In this document: in pieces, positions 27,242-36,066 of the stretch
How the letters are laid out: every line of letters starts with the position of its first letter
How positions within the stretch are numbered: position 1 is the stretch's first letter
Assembly: GCF_000146325.1 (NCBI RefSeq)
Contig: NZ_GL397067.1
Coordinates: forward strand, 375,747-439,746
Direction of reading: 5' to 3'
Length of the DNA stretch: 64,000 nt
Origin: Pediococcus acidilactici DSM 20284
GTDB taxonomy: Bacteria > Bacillota > Bacilli > Lactobacillales > Lactobacillaceae
The notes under the pieces: model-generated
The model's database searches: none
The model's input: only the letters and a program-made list of their open reading frames with translations
What the model was told of the DNA's origin: nothing
Position numbers and translations under genes: made by a program

Positions 27242-27811
27242 ATGAAAACTATCATTTACGTACATCCCTGGGACGGCAGTTTTAATCACGCAATTCTTGA
27301 AAGTGTAAAAAAGAAATTTGACCAAAAGCATGAGGATTACCAAGTAATCGATTTGTATAAGGATCAATTTAACCCTACTTTTTCCGCTGAAGAACTGAGC
27401 ATGTTCAATGCCGGAGATACTCCTTATCTAAAGGTTAAAGAGTATCAAAAAATGATCAAAGATTCTTCGGAATTGGTTTTCATCTTTCCAATTTGGTGGT
27501 TCTACTTGCCAGGAATTTTAAAGGGCTTCTTTGACAAAGTGATGTTGAAAAAATTTGCTTACCAAGTCGACGAACAAGGCACTTGGACAGGTCTCTTAAC
27601 CAATATTAAGAAAGTAACCGTCATTACTACGGCTTCCATGACTAAGGACATTTTAAAAGCTAGCGGTGATCCAATTCAAGGACTGTTTATTAACGGCACC
27701 TTAGGATCCGTTGGGATTACGCCTGATAAAGTTAACTGGCTTCATTTTGGAAACGTGGAAACTGCATCTCCAGAAGAACACACTGCGTTCTTAGAAAAAA
27801 TACTTGATTAG
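27242..27811 (+). CDS. Flavodoxin-fold NAD(P)H oxidoreductase (quinone reductase type)
   Basis: 189 residues, soluble, of the NAD(P)H dehydrogenase (quinone)/YwrO-MdaB group binding FMN or FAD. N-terminal HPWDGSFNHAIL flavin phosphate loop region, FPIWWFYLPGILKGFFDKV (about 80-98), and a C-terminal region with GSVGI. It likely reduces quinones or similar electrophiles. A GGAAGG site lies before the ATG. Stand-alone gene ended by a strong terminator at 27816. Confidence 0.87.
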   Translation: MKTIIYVHPWDGSFNHAILESVKKKFDQKHEDYQVIDLYKDQFNPTFSAEELSMFNAGDTPYLKVKEYQKMIKDSSELVFIFPIWWFYLPGILKGFFDKVMLKKFAYQVDEQGTWTGLLTNIKKVTVITTASMTKDILKASGDPIQGLFINGTLGSVGITPDKVNWLHFGNVETASPEEHTAFLEKILD

Positions 27812-27815
27812 ATAT

Positions 27816-27860
27816 AAAAACAGCCCTGGCCATTAGAATTAATGACTAGGGTTGTTTTTT
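27816..27860. terminator. Bidirectional terminator after the oxidoreductase gene
   Basis: AAAAACAGCCCTGGCCATTA and its near complement TAATGACTAGGGTTGTTTTTT. It can also stop leftward transcripts of the small frame at 27878-27985. Confidence 0.8.
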
Positions 27861-27877
27861 ACTATTTATAACGATGC

Positions 27878-27985
27878 TTACCTATTCCAGTGACCAGTTT
27901 TAACTTTAAAATACACCTGAGCGCCAAAAAATACTAAATAAGATAGCCCTAAAAATATTAAAGCTCCGGTAATGATACCTGGCAT
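27878..27985 (-). CDS. Possible 35-residue single-helix membrane peptide
   Basis: A short frame, not a recognised family. It encodes a hydrophobic helix (about residues 3-25: PGIITGALIFLGLSYLVFF) followed by a basic, aromatic tail (YFKVKTGHWNR). AAAGGGAGCG stands 8-10 bases before the ATG and a shared terminator lies 18 bases after the stop, which argues for expression. Size and layout recall small membrane peptides, including type I toxins, but no antisense RNA was shown. Confidence 0.45.
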   Translation of the reverse strand: MPGIITGALIFLGLSYLVFFGAQVYFKVKTGHWNR

Positions 27986-28042
27986 TTAACTCACGCTCCC
28001 TTTGCTTGATTTTATTTTGATTGATGATATCATAATAGAAAA

Positions 28043-28064
28043 GGCAAGGGGTGCCTCCCTTGCC
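28043..28064. repeat. Perfect GC-rich hairpin
   Basis: GGCAAGGG and CCCTTGCC around a 6-base loop, preceded by an A-run (GAAAA) and without a T-run on the plus strand. It may act as a terminator for leftward transcripts or as a small structured element. Confidence 0.4.
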
Positions 28065-28087
28065 ACGCCGATGGGTTTTAATGTGCG

Positions 28088-28118
28088 AGCTAATTACTTA
28101 ATGTGATTAGCTTTTTTT
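28088..28118 (+). terminator. Terminator-like hairpin on the plus strand
   Basis: AGCTAAT, 11-base loop, ATTAGCT then TTTTTTT. It ends a rightward transcript of unknown origin and overlaps the 3' end of the small leftward frame at 28094-28189. Confidence 0.5.
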
Positions 28119-28133
28119 ATTATCTCGTAAGCT

Positions 28134-28214
28134 TTAGCCAGAAGCAAAATGCCCCGGCATACCACGTAGAAAGCAAGCGCCCACGCCATTAACAATCCCT
28201 TTCAAGTTATTCAT
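28134..28214 (-). CDS. Possible 26-residue peptide with a strong ribosome binding site
   Basis: MNNLKGIVNG start, preceded at 5-6 bases by GGAGGTG, the best Shine-Dalgarno site in this stretch. The same region carries, one frame over, a 31-codon frame (28094-28189) for a hydrophobic peptide with a basic end. Either the first is a leader for the second or only one is real. No family is recognised. Gene-free otherwise up to the folate terminator. Confidence 0.3.
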   Translation of the reverse strand: MNNLKGIVNGVGACFLRGMPGHFASG

Positions 28215-28401
28215 ATCTGACACCTCCACGCCTCTGGATTTTTTTGAAGGGTGCCATATAAAAACTCAAACGGCGGCAATTTTTCGGGGGTTGCAGATCC
28301 CCTACTTAATTACGTATCCGATCATATCATTTTGTCCCGGCTGATCACATTTCCTTCTACTTTTTAATGGGTGTATGCCAGTAGTTCCCAGTTTTATTAA
28401 A

Positions 28402-28438
28402 TAAAAAAGAGCGCGAAACAAACTAACTTTTGTCTCAC
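28402..28438 (-). terminator. Terminator of the folate operon
   Basis: Read leftward: GTGAGACAAA, loop, TTTGTTTCGC (10 pairs with G-U wobbles), then GCTCTTTTTTATTT. It lies about 60 bases past the folP stop. Confidence 0.6.
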
Positions 28439-28499
28439 CCTCACCGAAATAGCTTTTTAAGATTTTTATCCAATTACTCATCATTTAGTGTGATTAAAG

Positions 28500-29630
28500 C
28501 TAACTGCCAAACCAATACCCATTTTGGATGACGTCCAACATTTTAGCTAGTTGAACCGTTTCGGCAATGTCGTGGACTCGTAAAATCCGGCCACCATGCA
28601 GATACATATATGCCTCAGCCACCAGCGTTACCGGGAGCCGGTCTTCTTTTGGTAACCCGAATAATTTAGCCCCAAACCCTTTTCTCGAAATGGCAATCAT
28701 CATGGGCCGGTTTAGGTAATTAAACTGGTCGATATTTTTCATCATCGCGTAGTCTTGATAGCCATCCGCTTTTTTCGCGTAACCAATCCCCTGATCTAAC
28801 GCAATTCGATTAATATTAATTCCGTTTTGAACTAGCGTGGCAATATTTTCTTCAAAGAATGTCTTCATTTCTGCCGTAAGGTTATCGTAATCTTTATTAC
28901 GCGCACTGTGCATCGTTAGCAGTCCAACATTAGAATTACGCATCAGTGCCAGCTTTCGTTGGTCATCGGTAAAGGCGTTGACGTCATTAATGATATCGAC
29001 ATAATCGATCACCCGTTCCATTACCGCGTATTTATAAGTATCAATCGCTACCGCCACTTGACTAAAGTTCTTTTGAATTAGGTCGAGTACTTGGGTAACT
29101 CGTTTGAGCTCTTCCTCCGGGGGAATTTCTACAAAGCCTGGCCGAGTAGTTTGGCCACCAACTTCGATAACGTCTACTCCGGCGCCAACCATTTCAGAGA
29201 CCCGTTTTAAGATTGCGGTTTCACTTTGATACCAGCCGCCATCGTAAAAAGAATCGGGAGTAACATTTAAAATCCCATAGATTACGGGACGTTCAGTAAG
29301 GTTAAATTCAAAGCGACCAGCTTGCCACAGCACCCGGTACCTTTGATTTAGATTGTTCATTTGTTGGTCTAAACTCGGATCATTAAAAATTTCCGTCAAT
29401 TTTTCCTTAAAAAGGGCTAAGTTAACCTGTGGTAAAAGTAAGTCTACTTTTAGCCCCTCCACTGTATGAATTAAATCCATCTGGTCTAATAGTTTGGCTA
29501 ACAACCTTAACTTCGCAGCGTCATCAGCAATTACCTTTAACGCTAAATAACGCTGCCGGTTAAGCAGGTCATCCCATATTTTATTTTCCAATTGACTGCT
29601 AAATTGTAAATGCCGTTCGTAGATTTCCAT
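28500..29630 (-). CDS. folP: Dihydropteroate synthase
   Basis: Joins p-aminobenzoate to 6-hydroxymethyl-dihydropterin pyrophosphate. 376 residues; the TIM-barrel catalytic domain begins near residue 118 (YGILNVTPDSFYDGG) and carries GVDVIEVGGQTTRPG and IDTYKYAV. The first 110 residues are an N-terminal extension seen in lactobacillus FolP proteins, of unknown role. In the canonical signature the Gly-Gly replaces the usual Gly-Glu-Ser of GGESTRPG (here GGQTTRPG). Last gene of the folate operon. Confidence 0.93.
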   Translation of the reverse strand: MEIYERHLQFSSQLENKIWDDLLNRQRYLALKVIADDAAKLRLLAKLLDQMDLIHTVEGLKVDLLLPQVNLALFKEKLTEIFNDPSLDQQMNNLNQRYRVLWQAGRFEFNLTERPVIYGILNVTPDSFYDGGWYQSETAILKRVSEMVGAGVDVIEVGGQTTRPGFVEIPPEEELKRVTQVLDLIQKNFSQVAVAIDTYKYAVMERVIDYVDIINDVNAFTDDQRKLALMRNSNVGLLTMHSARNKDYDNLTAEMKTFFEENIATLVQNGININRIALDQGIGYAKKADGYQDYAMMKNIDQFNYLNRPMMIAISRKGFGAKLFGLPKEDRLPVTLVAEAYMYLHGGRILRVHDIAETVQLAKMLDVIQNGYWFGS

Positions 29631-29641
29631 AACTGATTCCT

Positions 29642-30238
29642 TTATATAAAGTAGCTGTCCAATAAATTCTGAACCGCCTTTGTCCGATGCAATAGCGGTA
29701 TTTTTTCGTCGTTAGGCAGTTCCGCTAGCGTAGCGTTTTTTCCCGGGACTTCCAATATTAGATCAAAACTTTTCCCATTGTTTCCGCGGGGCTCGGCACT
29801 AATTTGCCCAACAAATTTACCGGTTGCTTTAAGGACGTGAGGTTGGTTTACCGCCACCAAAGTAGACTGCATGGTTACTTCCCTACTTTGATTGGCAACC
29901 ATCTTTAAAATTTCTTGGTTCAACGCCGAATCCGTAGTTTGGTCCATGTGTAAATCTCGCGAAGTAGTGATTCCTAAACTTTGAGGGCATGCTTTTAACA
30001 TCATCCCAGTATCGTCAGCCACGATCCACTTTCCCGGAAGTTTTTGAGCAATCCAGTTGGCCTTGGTAAGCGCATTTTCGGAATAACTTGTGGTACCTTC
30101 CTTAGGAAAATCAACTCGCCCTAGCAAAGACTGGTACGAAATTGCCTGCTGCCCAAACCATTCAAAAATCTGAATCAGTTCCCTAGTTTTATTTCTATTA
30201 TTGGAAGCAATTATAAAGTTAGTTGGCATTGGAAACAT
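29642..30238 (-). CDS. RdgB/Ham1-type nucleotide pyrophosphatase in the folate operon
   Basis: 198 residues of the non-canonical purine NTP pyrophosphatase family. The N-terminal SNNRNKTRE loop (canonical T-G-N-x-x-K) and GKSFDLILEVPGKNATLAEL are recognisable. The central motif reads ADDTGMMLKAC, where typical RdgB has ADDSGLEVDAL, so it is divergent. In this position lactobacilli carry a Ham1 paralogue proposed to remove pyrophosphate from dihydroneopterin triphosphate, the missing FolQ step; that is inference from context. It overlaps the folC end by 20 bases. Confidence 0.85.
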   Translation of the reverse strand: MFPMPTNFIIASNNRNKTRELIQIFEWFGQQAISYQSLLGRVDFPKEGTTSYSENALTKANWIAQKLPGKWIVADDTGMMLKACPQSLGITTSRDLHMDQTTDSALNQEILKMVANQSREVTMQSTLVAVNQPHVLKATGKFVGQISAEPRGNNGKSFDLILEVPGKNATLAELPNDEKIPLLHRTKAVQNLLDSYFI

Positions 30239-31523
30239 TCGGTACCTCCAGCTCCTTGATCAAATAAAATGAACCGGTAACTACAATGGTCGTATCTGCA
30301 TCAGCTAATGTTAAAGCCTGTTGCAAAGCGGTATATAGGTCACGATAACTACCCACGACTTTATTGCCTAACACGGTCTGAATCGTTGTCGGACGTAGTG
30401 CTCGGGATGGATTGTCTGGTTGAACCGCAAAAATCCGATCGGCCGCTTTAGCATACAAGTGCAACATTCCTGAATAATCTTTGTCTTTTAAGAACCCTAA
30501 AATAAAAAATAATTTGTGATTGGCGTTCAAATTGGACAATCCCTTAATCAGGGCTTGAGTACCGTCCACGTTATGAGCCCCGTCTAAAATAACCAACGGA
30601 TCCCGTTGCAAAACTTGAAATCTATCCGGGATTTGAATGTGCTGCATCATTTCTATTAGTGGTTGCCAATCGTTAATCACTTGCTGATTAAACAGCCATT
30701 CGTAAACTGTTACCACGGTCGTTAAATTATCAATTTGGTAATCGCCCAGCAATTTAAACGGCGTCGCTGCAATGTTAATGGTCTTGGCATGCAGGCTAAC
30801 TTTGAACCCAGTTATCGAGCGCTTAATCACTTGAATTGTTCCCGGAACTGCTTGGATTACCGAAGTGGCCCGCTTTTGAACCGCCTTTTTTTCAAGGATT
30901 GTCCGCACCTGCTGCGTTTGTTTGGGGGCGATAAAGACGGTTGCATCTTTTTTGATAATTCCCGCCTTATTTTGCGCAATTTGTTCTAAGGTATCACCTA
31001 AAATTTGTACGTGGTCGTAATCAATGTGGGTGAAAACGACCGCTGCGGGATGTTCAATAATGTTGGTTGCGTCATTTTCGCCACCGAGTCCTGCTTCGAT
31101 AATTGCCCACTCTACGCCATTTTCAGCAAAATATTCCAACATAATCAACGTAAACCATTCAAAGATTGAAATACTTGCCGTTGTGATAGTTTGGGGAAGT
31201 TTTTGTGCGATTTTTTCGTATAAAGCCACAAAGGCTTCTTTTTCAATCATCGAGCCGTTAATTTGAATTTGTTCGCGCTGGTCAATCATTGCCGGGCTGG
31301 AAAAATGGCCCGCCCGGTAGCCCGCGTTTTCGAGACTTTTTGCAAGCATAGCGCCTGTAGAACCTTTCCCGTTGGTCCCCGCTAAGTGGATGATTCGATA
31401 ATTTAAATCAGGATGTCCTAAGGCTGCGAGGACTGTTTTTAGTAATGGAATGCGATCTTGGTGACTAACCAGCATGTTATGATTTAATTTTCGAATTAAT
31501 TCTTCGTAAGCTGTTTTAGGCAT
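30219..31523 (-). CDS. folC: Folylpolyglutamate synthase / dihydrofolate synthase
   Basis: Adds glutamate to dihydropteroate and folates. 434 residues. The P-loop LAGTNGKGSTGAML (about 43-56), FSSPAMIDQREQIQING, EAGLGGENDATN and the C-terminal ILDGAHNVDG domain are complete. The gene overlaps folE by 8 bases. Order folB-folK-folE-folC-xtp-folP matches the Lactobacillus plantarum cluster. Confidence 0.95.
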   Translation of the reverse strand: MPKTAYEELIRKLNHNMLVSHQDRIPLLKTVLAALGHPDLNYRIIHLAGTNGKGSTGAMLAKSLENAGYRAGHFSSPAMIDQREQIQINGSMIEKEAFVALYEKIAQKLPQTITTASISIFEWFTLIMLEYFAENGVEWAIIEAGLGGENDATNIIEHPAAVVFTHIDYDHVQILGDTLEQIAQNKAGIIKKDATVFIAPKQTQQVRTILEKKAVQKRATSVIQAVPGTIQVIKRSITGFKVSLHAKTINIAATPFKLLGDYQIDNLTTVVTVYEWLFNQQVINDWQPLIEMMQHIQIPDRFQVLQRDPLVILDGAHNVDGTQALIKGLSNLNANHKLFFILGFLKDKDYSGMLHLYAKAADRIFAVQPDNPSRALRPTTIQTVLGNKVVGSYRDLYTALQQALTLADADTTIVVTGSFYLIKELEVPNVSNAN

Positions 31524-32088
31524 TTTGTTGTCCGACCTGCTGGAAAAAGTTAGCCCTTAAAGCTTGATCCGTTTTAAAAACCCCGGTCATTTTTGAAGTA
31601 TAGGTAAATAAGTTCGATTGATTAATACCACGCATTTCCATACATAAATGCCGTGCTGACACGGTAACTGCGACCCCTTGAGGATCTAAGATGTTAGCTA
31701 ATTCGGTGCTGATTTGGGTAGTTACTTTTTCTTGCATTCCGGGCCGTTTAACAACAAAGTCAACCAACCGGGGGATTTTGCTAATCCCAATGACTTTGCC
31801 ATCCTTAGGGACATAAGCGACGTTGACGTTACCAAAAAATGGTAATAGATGGTGCTCACATACCGAATAAAACGGAATCTTTTGAACTAAAACCATTTCA
31901 GGCTCTTCGTCTACGTGAAAGATCTTATAATCGGTAAAATCGGTCGCCTGGTGGTTTAGTCCCGCAAAAATTTCTGCGTAAGCTTTCGCCACTCTTTTAG
32001 GCGTTTCCACCAAACCTTCTCGTTGGGGGTCTTCCCCAATTCCTTCTAATAAATCACTGACTGCTTTTTCAATTTTGGGTAGGTTCAA
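31516..32088 (-). CDS. folE: GTP cyclohydrolase I
   Basis: Converts GTP to dihydroneopterin triphosphate, first step of folate synthesis. 190 residues. Zinc and catalytic residues are in SVCEHHLLPFFG and the later SARHLCMEMRG. The TTG at 32088 is preferred because AGGAAG lies 7 bases before it and the protein then begins just ahead of the conserved NLPKIEKAVSDLLEGIGED; an ATG at 32109 has no such site. Either way it starts inside folK, whose stop is at 32069. Confidence 0.92.
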   Translation of the reverse strand: MNLPKIEKAVSDLLEGIGEDPQREGLVETPKRVAKAYAEIFAGLNHQATDFTDYKIFHVDEEPEMVLVQKIPFYSVCEHHLLPFFGNVNVAYVPKDGKVIGISKIPRLVDFVVKRPGMQEKVTTQISTELANILDPQGVAVTVSARHLCMEMRGINQSNLFTYTSKMTGVFKTDQALRANFFQQVGQQNA

Positions 32089-32578
32089 TGTTTTCACTTC
32101 CTGAATCATATATTCTGACCATATTTTTGTCCGAAGTTGCATCAAGTAAAGCTTGGATTGCTTGATGAAGTTTAGGATCGTCCTGACTGACTTCCAACAT
32201 CGGAATTAAAACAAAACGCCGATTTGGAATCTCCGGATGGGGAAGCGTTAATTCCGGAGAAGACACATGGTCGTTATTAAAAAATAAGATGTCTAAATCA
32301 ATCGTCCTCGGACCCCAGTGGATGATTCGTTTACGTTTTAAAGCTTTCTCAATCGCGTGCAAATCATCTAATAGCTCATAAGCACTCTTCGAAGTCTTAA
32401 CTTGAATCACCATATTAAGAAAATCATCTTGTTTGACGCCACCCACCGGTTCAGTTTCATAAATATGGGAAAGTCGGCTAACTTGAGCCACCTGATTTAA
32501 CTTCTCAATTGCTAATTCTAAATTCTTTTTACGATCCCCTATATTACTGCCAATGCTTAAATAAGCCGTATTAACCAT
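32069..32578 (-). CDS. folK: Hydroxymethyl-dihydropterin pyrophosphokinase
   Basis: Pyrophosphorylates 6-hydroxymethyl-dihydropterin. 169 residues. YLSIGSNIGDRKKNL at the N-terminus, ETEPVGGVKQDDFLN, and the catalytic WGPRTIDLDIL block with two Asp Mg2+ ligands followed by PHPEIPNRRFVL are complete. The ATG at 32578 overlaps the folB stop by 8 bases; a longer start at 32590 lies further inside folB. Confidence 0.95.
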   Translation of the reverse strand: MVNTAYLSIGSNIGDRKKNLELAIEKLNQVAQVSRLSHIYETEPVGGVKQDDFLNMVIQVKTSKSAYELLDDLHAIEKALKRKRIIHWGPRTIDLDILFFNNDHVSSPELTLPHPEIPNRRFVLIPMLEVSQDDPKLHQAIQALLDATSDKNMVRIYDSGSENIEPTQN

Positions 32579-32936
32579 TCTGTTGACCACTCACTTCTAT
32601 TTCTACGTTATCAAAATGTCCGTTAATCGGGACGCTGTATTTTCTAATTTTCAACTGCACGGCTTGAAGACTTGGATACTCACGTAAAATCAATTCTAAT
32701 AGGTGATTAGCAACGCTTTCGATCAAGTCATAGTTATGAGTTAAAACAAATTCTTCGACCGTTTTATAAACGGCCGAATAACTAACCGTTTCGGTTAAAT
32801 CGTCATGTTTAACTCGTTCTTCAATTGGATAAGTTAGCTCGGCATCAATTTCGATTTTTTGCCCTAGCTTCTTTTCTTCCGGTAAAACACCGTTGTAAGT
32901 ATAAAACTGCATGTTGTTAATTCTAATCTTTCCCAA
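32571..32936 (-). CDS. folB: Dihydroneopterin aldolase
   Basis: Cleaves dihydroneopterin to 6-hydroxymethyl-dihydropterin. 121 residues, normal size. Start block IRINNMQFYTYNGVLPEEK with the conserved Tyr and Glu-type residues, SYSAVYKTVEEFV, and the C-terminal RKYSVPINGHFDNVEIEV containing the catalytic Lys-region. First gene of the operon; upstream bases hold AT-rich promoter-like sequence but no THF riboswitch was recognised. Confidence 0.94.
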   Translation of the reverse strand: MGKIRINNMQFYTYNGVLPEEKKLGQKIEIDAELTYPIEERVKHDDLTETVSYSAVYKTVEEFVLTHNYDLIESVANHLLELILREYPSLQAVQLKIRKYSVPINGHFDNVEIEVSGQQNG

Positions 32937-33253
32937 CGAAACTCACATCCAATCCTCGTTAATAGTTATAATAATACCATTAAAAATATTCCCTAAAAAC
33001 TATGCTGCATCAGTAAAAAATATGTTAAACAGTGGAAGCCTTGGTAACGGCCCGTTGATAGGTTAATTTAAAAATTGAATTAATGCTAAACGCGAGGTCT
33101 CTTTTATGATTAAGTCGTAAAATCCTTTTTGGGAGCCACAAAATATGTCAACTCGGAGAATTAAAGGGGAGTTTAATCGTTTGAATTAAAAAAATTATCC
33201 CCAAAATTAGATTTTAGTTCATAAAAGATTAAAATTTAATTACATACATTCTA
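32937..33253. other. Divergent intergenic region between folB and the YjeM-type permease
   Basis: About 320 AT-rich bases with no gene seen. Contains GGGGA / TCCCC arms around 33168-33203 that could form a weak stem. Confidence 0.4.
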
Positions 33254-33282
33254 TTGACTTTTTTTTCTGCTACAATTATACT
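33254..33282 (+). promoter_or_regulatory. Sigma-A promoter of the YjeM-type permease gene
   Basis: TTGACT (33254-33259), 17 bases, TATACT (33277-33282), 54 bases before the ATG. Confidence 0.75.
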
Positions 33283-33336
33283 CATATTTAATTTATTTTT
33301 ATTCATAAAAGGAAAAGTTAGGAGAAGATATTCAAT

Positions 33337-34839
33337 ATGGGTGAACAAAAGAAAAAACTATCGCTCGGCGCTTTAGTTTTGATGATATTTACCACCATCT
33401 TTGGTTTTGGTAATACCCCTACTGCTTTCCAGCAAATGGGTTACGGAGCAATTTTTTGGTACATTTTAGGTGCAATTTTATTCTTTATTCCCGCTGGCTT
33501 AATGTTTGCAGAATACGGGGCAACCTTTAAGGAAGCTAAGGGGGGCCTTTACTCCTGGTTGGAACAATCCATCGGTGAAAAGTGGGCCTTCATCGCCACA
33601 TTTATGTGGTTGGCTTCATGGATCATTTGGATGGTAATGATCGCACAAAAGATTTGGATTACCTTGGCAACCATCATTTCTGGGCACGATACTACTGGTA
33701 GCTGGTCACTATTTGGAATGAATTCAACCATGACGATTGGATTACTCGCCATTCTATGGGTAGTATTTGTAACTTGGGCCGCTTCTCGAGGAATTAATAC
33801 TTTGGCAAAGGTTTCCTCATTAGGCGGTTTAGCCGTAATGGCAATGAACGTAATCTTACTATTAGCTAGTGTGTTCATTTTAATCGCTAACCACGGTCAC
33901 TTGGCTCAACCAATCAATCATTTAAGTGATTTTGCAACTTCGCCAAGTGCCCAATTCCAAAACCCCATCGCGATGATTTCCTTCGTAATTTACGCGATCT
34001 TCGCTTACGGTGGTTTGGAATCCATGGGGGGAATCACTGATAGTTTAGATAAGCCTGAAAAGACCTTCCCTAAAGGGGTTATGATCGGTGGAATCGTAAT
34101 CGCGGTAGGTTACTCATTTGCGATCTTCCTCTGGGGAGTTTCAGCAAACTGGCACACCGTAATTTTGGAACAAAAAGCTAACTTAGGTAATATCACGTAC
34201 GTAATGATGCAGAACTTAGGATTAGAGTTGGGTAAAGCAATGGGCTTGAGTAGTTCAGCTGCAGTTGCGTTAGGAACGGCCTTCTCAAGATTCTCTGGTT
34301 TAGGAATGCTGTTAGCTTACGTTGGTTCCTTCTTCGTTTTAAGTTACTCACCATTAAAATCATTCATCTTAGGTTCACCTAAAGAATTGTGGCCAAAGAA
34401 AATGACCGAACTAAACAAAAACGGCATGCCTGCTAACTCAATGTGGTTACAAGCAATCGTAGTTAGCGTATTTATCGCTGGAATTTCTATTTTAGCTTCA
34501 ATTACTCACAAAGAAGCCACTTTCTTCTACAACGTGTTGACTTCCATGAGTAACGTTTCAACTACTTTGCCATACATCTTCTTAGTAGGGGCATTTCCAT
34601 TCTTCAAGGCTAAAAAAGACCTTGATCGGCCATTTGAAGTTTACCGCAGTCGGCCTTGGATGCTAACCATCGTTACGGTAGTGTTAATTACCGTCGGCGT
34701 CGGAATTGTCTTTACCGCAATCTCACCGTTCATTTCCGGAGATTTGTTCACCGGATTATGGACCGTGGCAGGACCGTTATTCTTCGGTTTAATTGCTTGG
34801 GCATTCTTAGTTAGACGTGAAAAGAATAAAAATATTTAA
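33337..34839 (+). CDS. yjeM: YjeM-type amino-acid permease (glutamate/GABA antiporter group)
   Basis: 500 residues, 12-13 membrane helices, APC superfamily. FGFGNTPTAFQQMGYGAI near the start, FAYGGLESMGGITDSLDKPE (about 226-245) and the conserved SYSPLKSFILGSPKELWP closely follow E. coli YjeM in order and length. The transported amino acid has not been firmly set for the family. TTAGGAGAAG precedes the ATG. Single gene with a near-perfect bidirectional terminator after it. Confidence 0.88.
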   Translation: MGEQKKKLSLGALVLMIFTTIFGFGNTPTAFQQMGYGAIFWYILGAILFFIPAGLMFAEYGATFKEAKGGLYSWLEQSIGEKWAFIATFMWLASWIIWMVMIAQKIWITLATIISGHDTTGSWSLFGMNSTMTIGLLAILWVVFVTWAASRGINTLAKVSSLGGLAVMAMNVILLLASVFILIANHGHLAQPINHLSDFATSPSAQFQNPIAMISFVIYAIFAYGGLESMGGITDSLDKPEKTFPKGVMIGGIVIAVGYSFAIFLWGVSANWHTVILEQKANLGNITYVMMQNLGLELGKAMGLSSSAAVALGTAFSRFSGLGMLLAYVGSFFVLSYSPLKSFILGSPKELWPKKMTELNKNGMPANSMWLQAIVVSVFIAGISILASITHKEATFFYNVLTSMSNVSTTLPYIFLVGAFPFFKAKKDLDRPFEVYRSRPWMLTIVTVVLITVGVGIVFTAISPFISGDLFTGLWTVAGPLFFGLIAWAFLVRREKNKNI

Positions 34840-34844
34840 TAAAT

Positions 34845-34889
34845 AAAAATCGTAAGTTTCAAGCATGTGCTTGGACTTACGATTTTTTT
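34845..34889. terminator. Bidirectional terminator between yjeM and msrA
   Basis: AAAAATCGTAAGT and ACTTACGATTTTTTT with an inner CAAGCA-TG-TGCTTG hairpin; almost perfect over 20 pairs. Confidence 0.9.
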
Positions 34890-34901
34890 ATTTGCGCCTT
34901 T

Positions 34902-35417
34902 TTATTGCCAATGGGTTTGTTTAAATTGACTTCGCCCGCCAGCCTCTTCAATTTGGTATCTCCGCGGATTCTTTTTATAAAATTGCTGGTGTTCTTCTTC
35001 TGCCGGATAAAACGGTTGGGCATCCTCAATGGTAGTGACGATTGGTTCGTCAAATCTACCTGATTCCGCGAGTGCTTTACGGGAAGCCAACGCAACCTGG
35101 CGCTGTTCTTCGCTGTTAACGTAAATTACCGGTCGATAGTTGTCCCCTCGGTCTTGGAATTGCCCCATCGCGTCTGTAGGGTCCGTTTGTTGCCAATATA
35201 TTTCTACTAACTCCCGATAAGAAATAATTTCAGGATCAAAAGTGATCTGGACCGCTTCAGTATGGCCGGTGGTGTGCGAAGCTACCTGTTCATAAGTGGG
35301 ATTTGGTACATGTCCCCCAGTATAACCAGAAACGACGTTTAAGATTCCAGGCTGCGTTTCAAATGGTTCGACCATACACCAGAAACATCCGCCCGCAAAA
35401 ATAGCTGTTGATGTCAT
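34902..35417 (-). CDS. msrA: Peptide methionine-S-sulfoxide reductase
   Basis: Repairs Met-S-sulfoxide in proteins. 171 residues. The catalytic Cys lies in [13 protein letters not shown] near the N-terminus; [15 protein letters not shown] and the HHQQF-like [14 protein letters not shown] block are present. It begins 3 bases after msrB, forming a two-gene oxidative repair operon. Confidence 0.96.
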   Translation of the reverse strand: MTSTAIFAGGCFWCMVEPFETQPGILNVVSGYTGGHVPNPTYEQVASHTTGHTEAVQITFDPEIISYRELVEIYWQQTDPTDAMGQFQDRGDNYRPVIYVNSEEQRQVALASRKALAESGRFDEPIVTTIEDAQPFYPAEEEHQQFYKKNPRRYQIEEAGGRSQFKQTHWQ

Positions 35418-35420
35418 AAG

Positions 35421-35873
35421 TTACCCTTCTTTATCAAAGATTTTTTTCAAATAGCCGAGGTGATGCTCTTCCAATTCATCGTACGGGATGAACTTCAGCG
35501 CTGCCGAATTAATACAATAACGCACGCCTCCAGCTTCTTGTGGACCATCCAAAAACACGTGTCCTAAATGGGAGTCAGCTTGTTTGCTGCGCACTTCCAC
35601 ACGTTCCATTCCCCAGGATTGGTCCCGGTGTTCGGAAACTAACTGAGGGTCAATTGGTTGGCTAAAGGCTGGCCATCCACAGTGAGCGTCATATTTAGCA
35701 GTAGAGCTAAATAATGGTTCTCCACTGACTACGTCAACGTAAACTCCTTTTTCATAGAAGTTATCATATTTCCCGCTAAAGGGACGTTCTGTAGCCGCTT
35801 CTTGCGTCACCGCATATTCTTCAGGACTAAGCTTTTCTTTTAGCTCAGCTTTAGAAAGTTTTTTGTTCTCCAT
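35421..35873 (-). CDS. msrB: Peptide methionine-R-sulfoxide reductase
   Basis: Repairs Met-R-sulfoxide. 150 residues from the ATG at 35873, which follows TAGGAGTGC; a TTG-context ATG three codons earlier overlaps that site. The catalytic Cys is in [21 protein letters not shown] is present with a single Cys, so the two CxxC zinc pairs found in many MsrB enzymes are missing and this is a zinc-free form. Confidence 0.95.
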   Translation of the reverse strand: MENKKLSKAELKEKLSPEEYAVTQEAATERPFSGKYDNFYEKGVYVDVVSGEPLFSSTAKYDAHCGWPAFSQPIDPQLVSEHRDQSWGMERVEVRSKQADSHLGHVFLDGPQEAGGVRYCINSAALKFIPYDELEEHHLGYLKKIFDKEG

Positions 35874-36066
35874 TTGCAGCACTCCTAACCACTAAAATGA
35901 ATATAAATACATATTTATGGGTAATTTTGTTTAATTAGCCCCCTAAATATACAATTGGAAGATTAAAATAGAATTAGATCTTCGATCATTGTGGCTACAT
36001 TATAAGCTGAATATTTTCAAAAGCAAATAATTGGCTTGCCCGTAAATTTATGGGACAAAAGGGTTC

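Noticed and set aside
28302-28484. A 60-codon leftward frame just past folP
   Set aside because: It overlaps the folate operon terminator, lacks a good ribosome site and has no domain-like pattern.
32937-33336. Possible tetrahydrofolate riboswitch before the folate operon or the permease
   Set aside because: No conserved THF riboswitch blocks were found on either strand.
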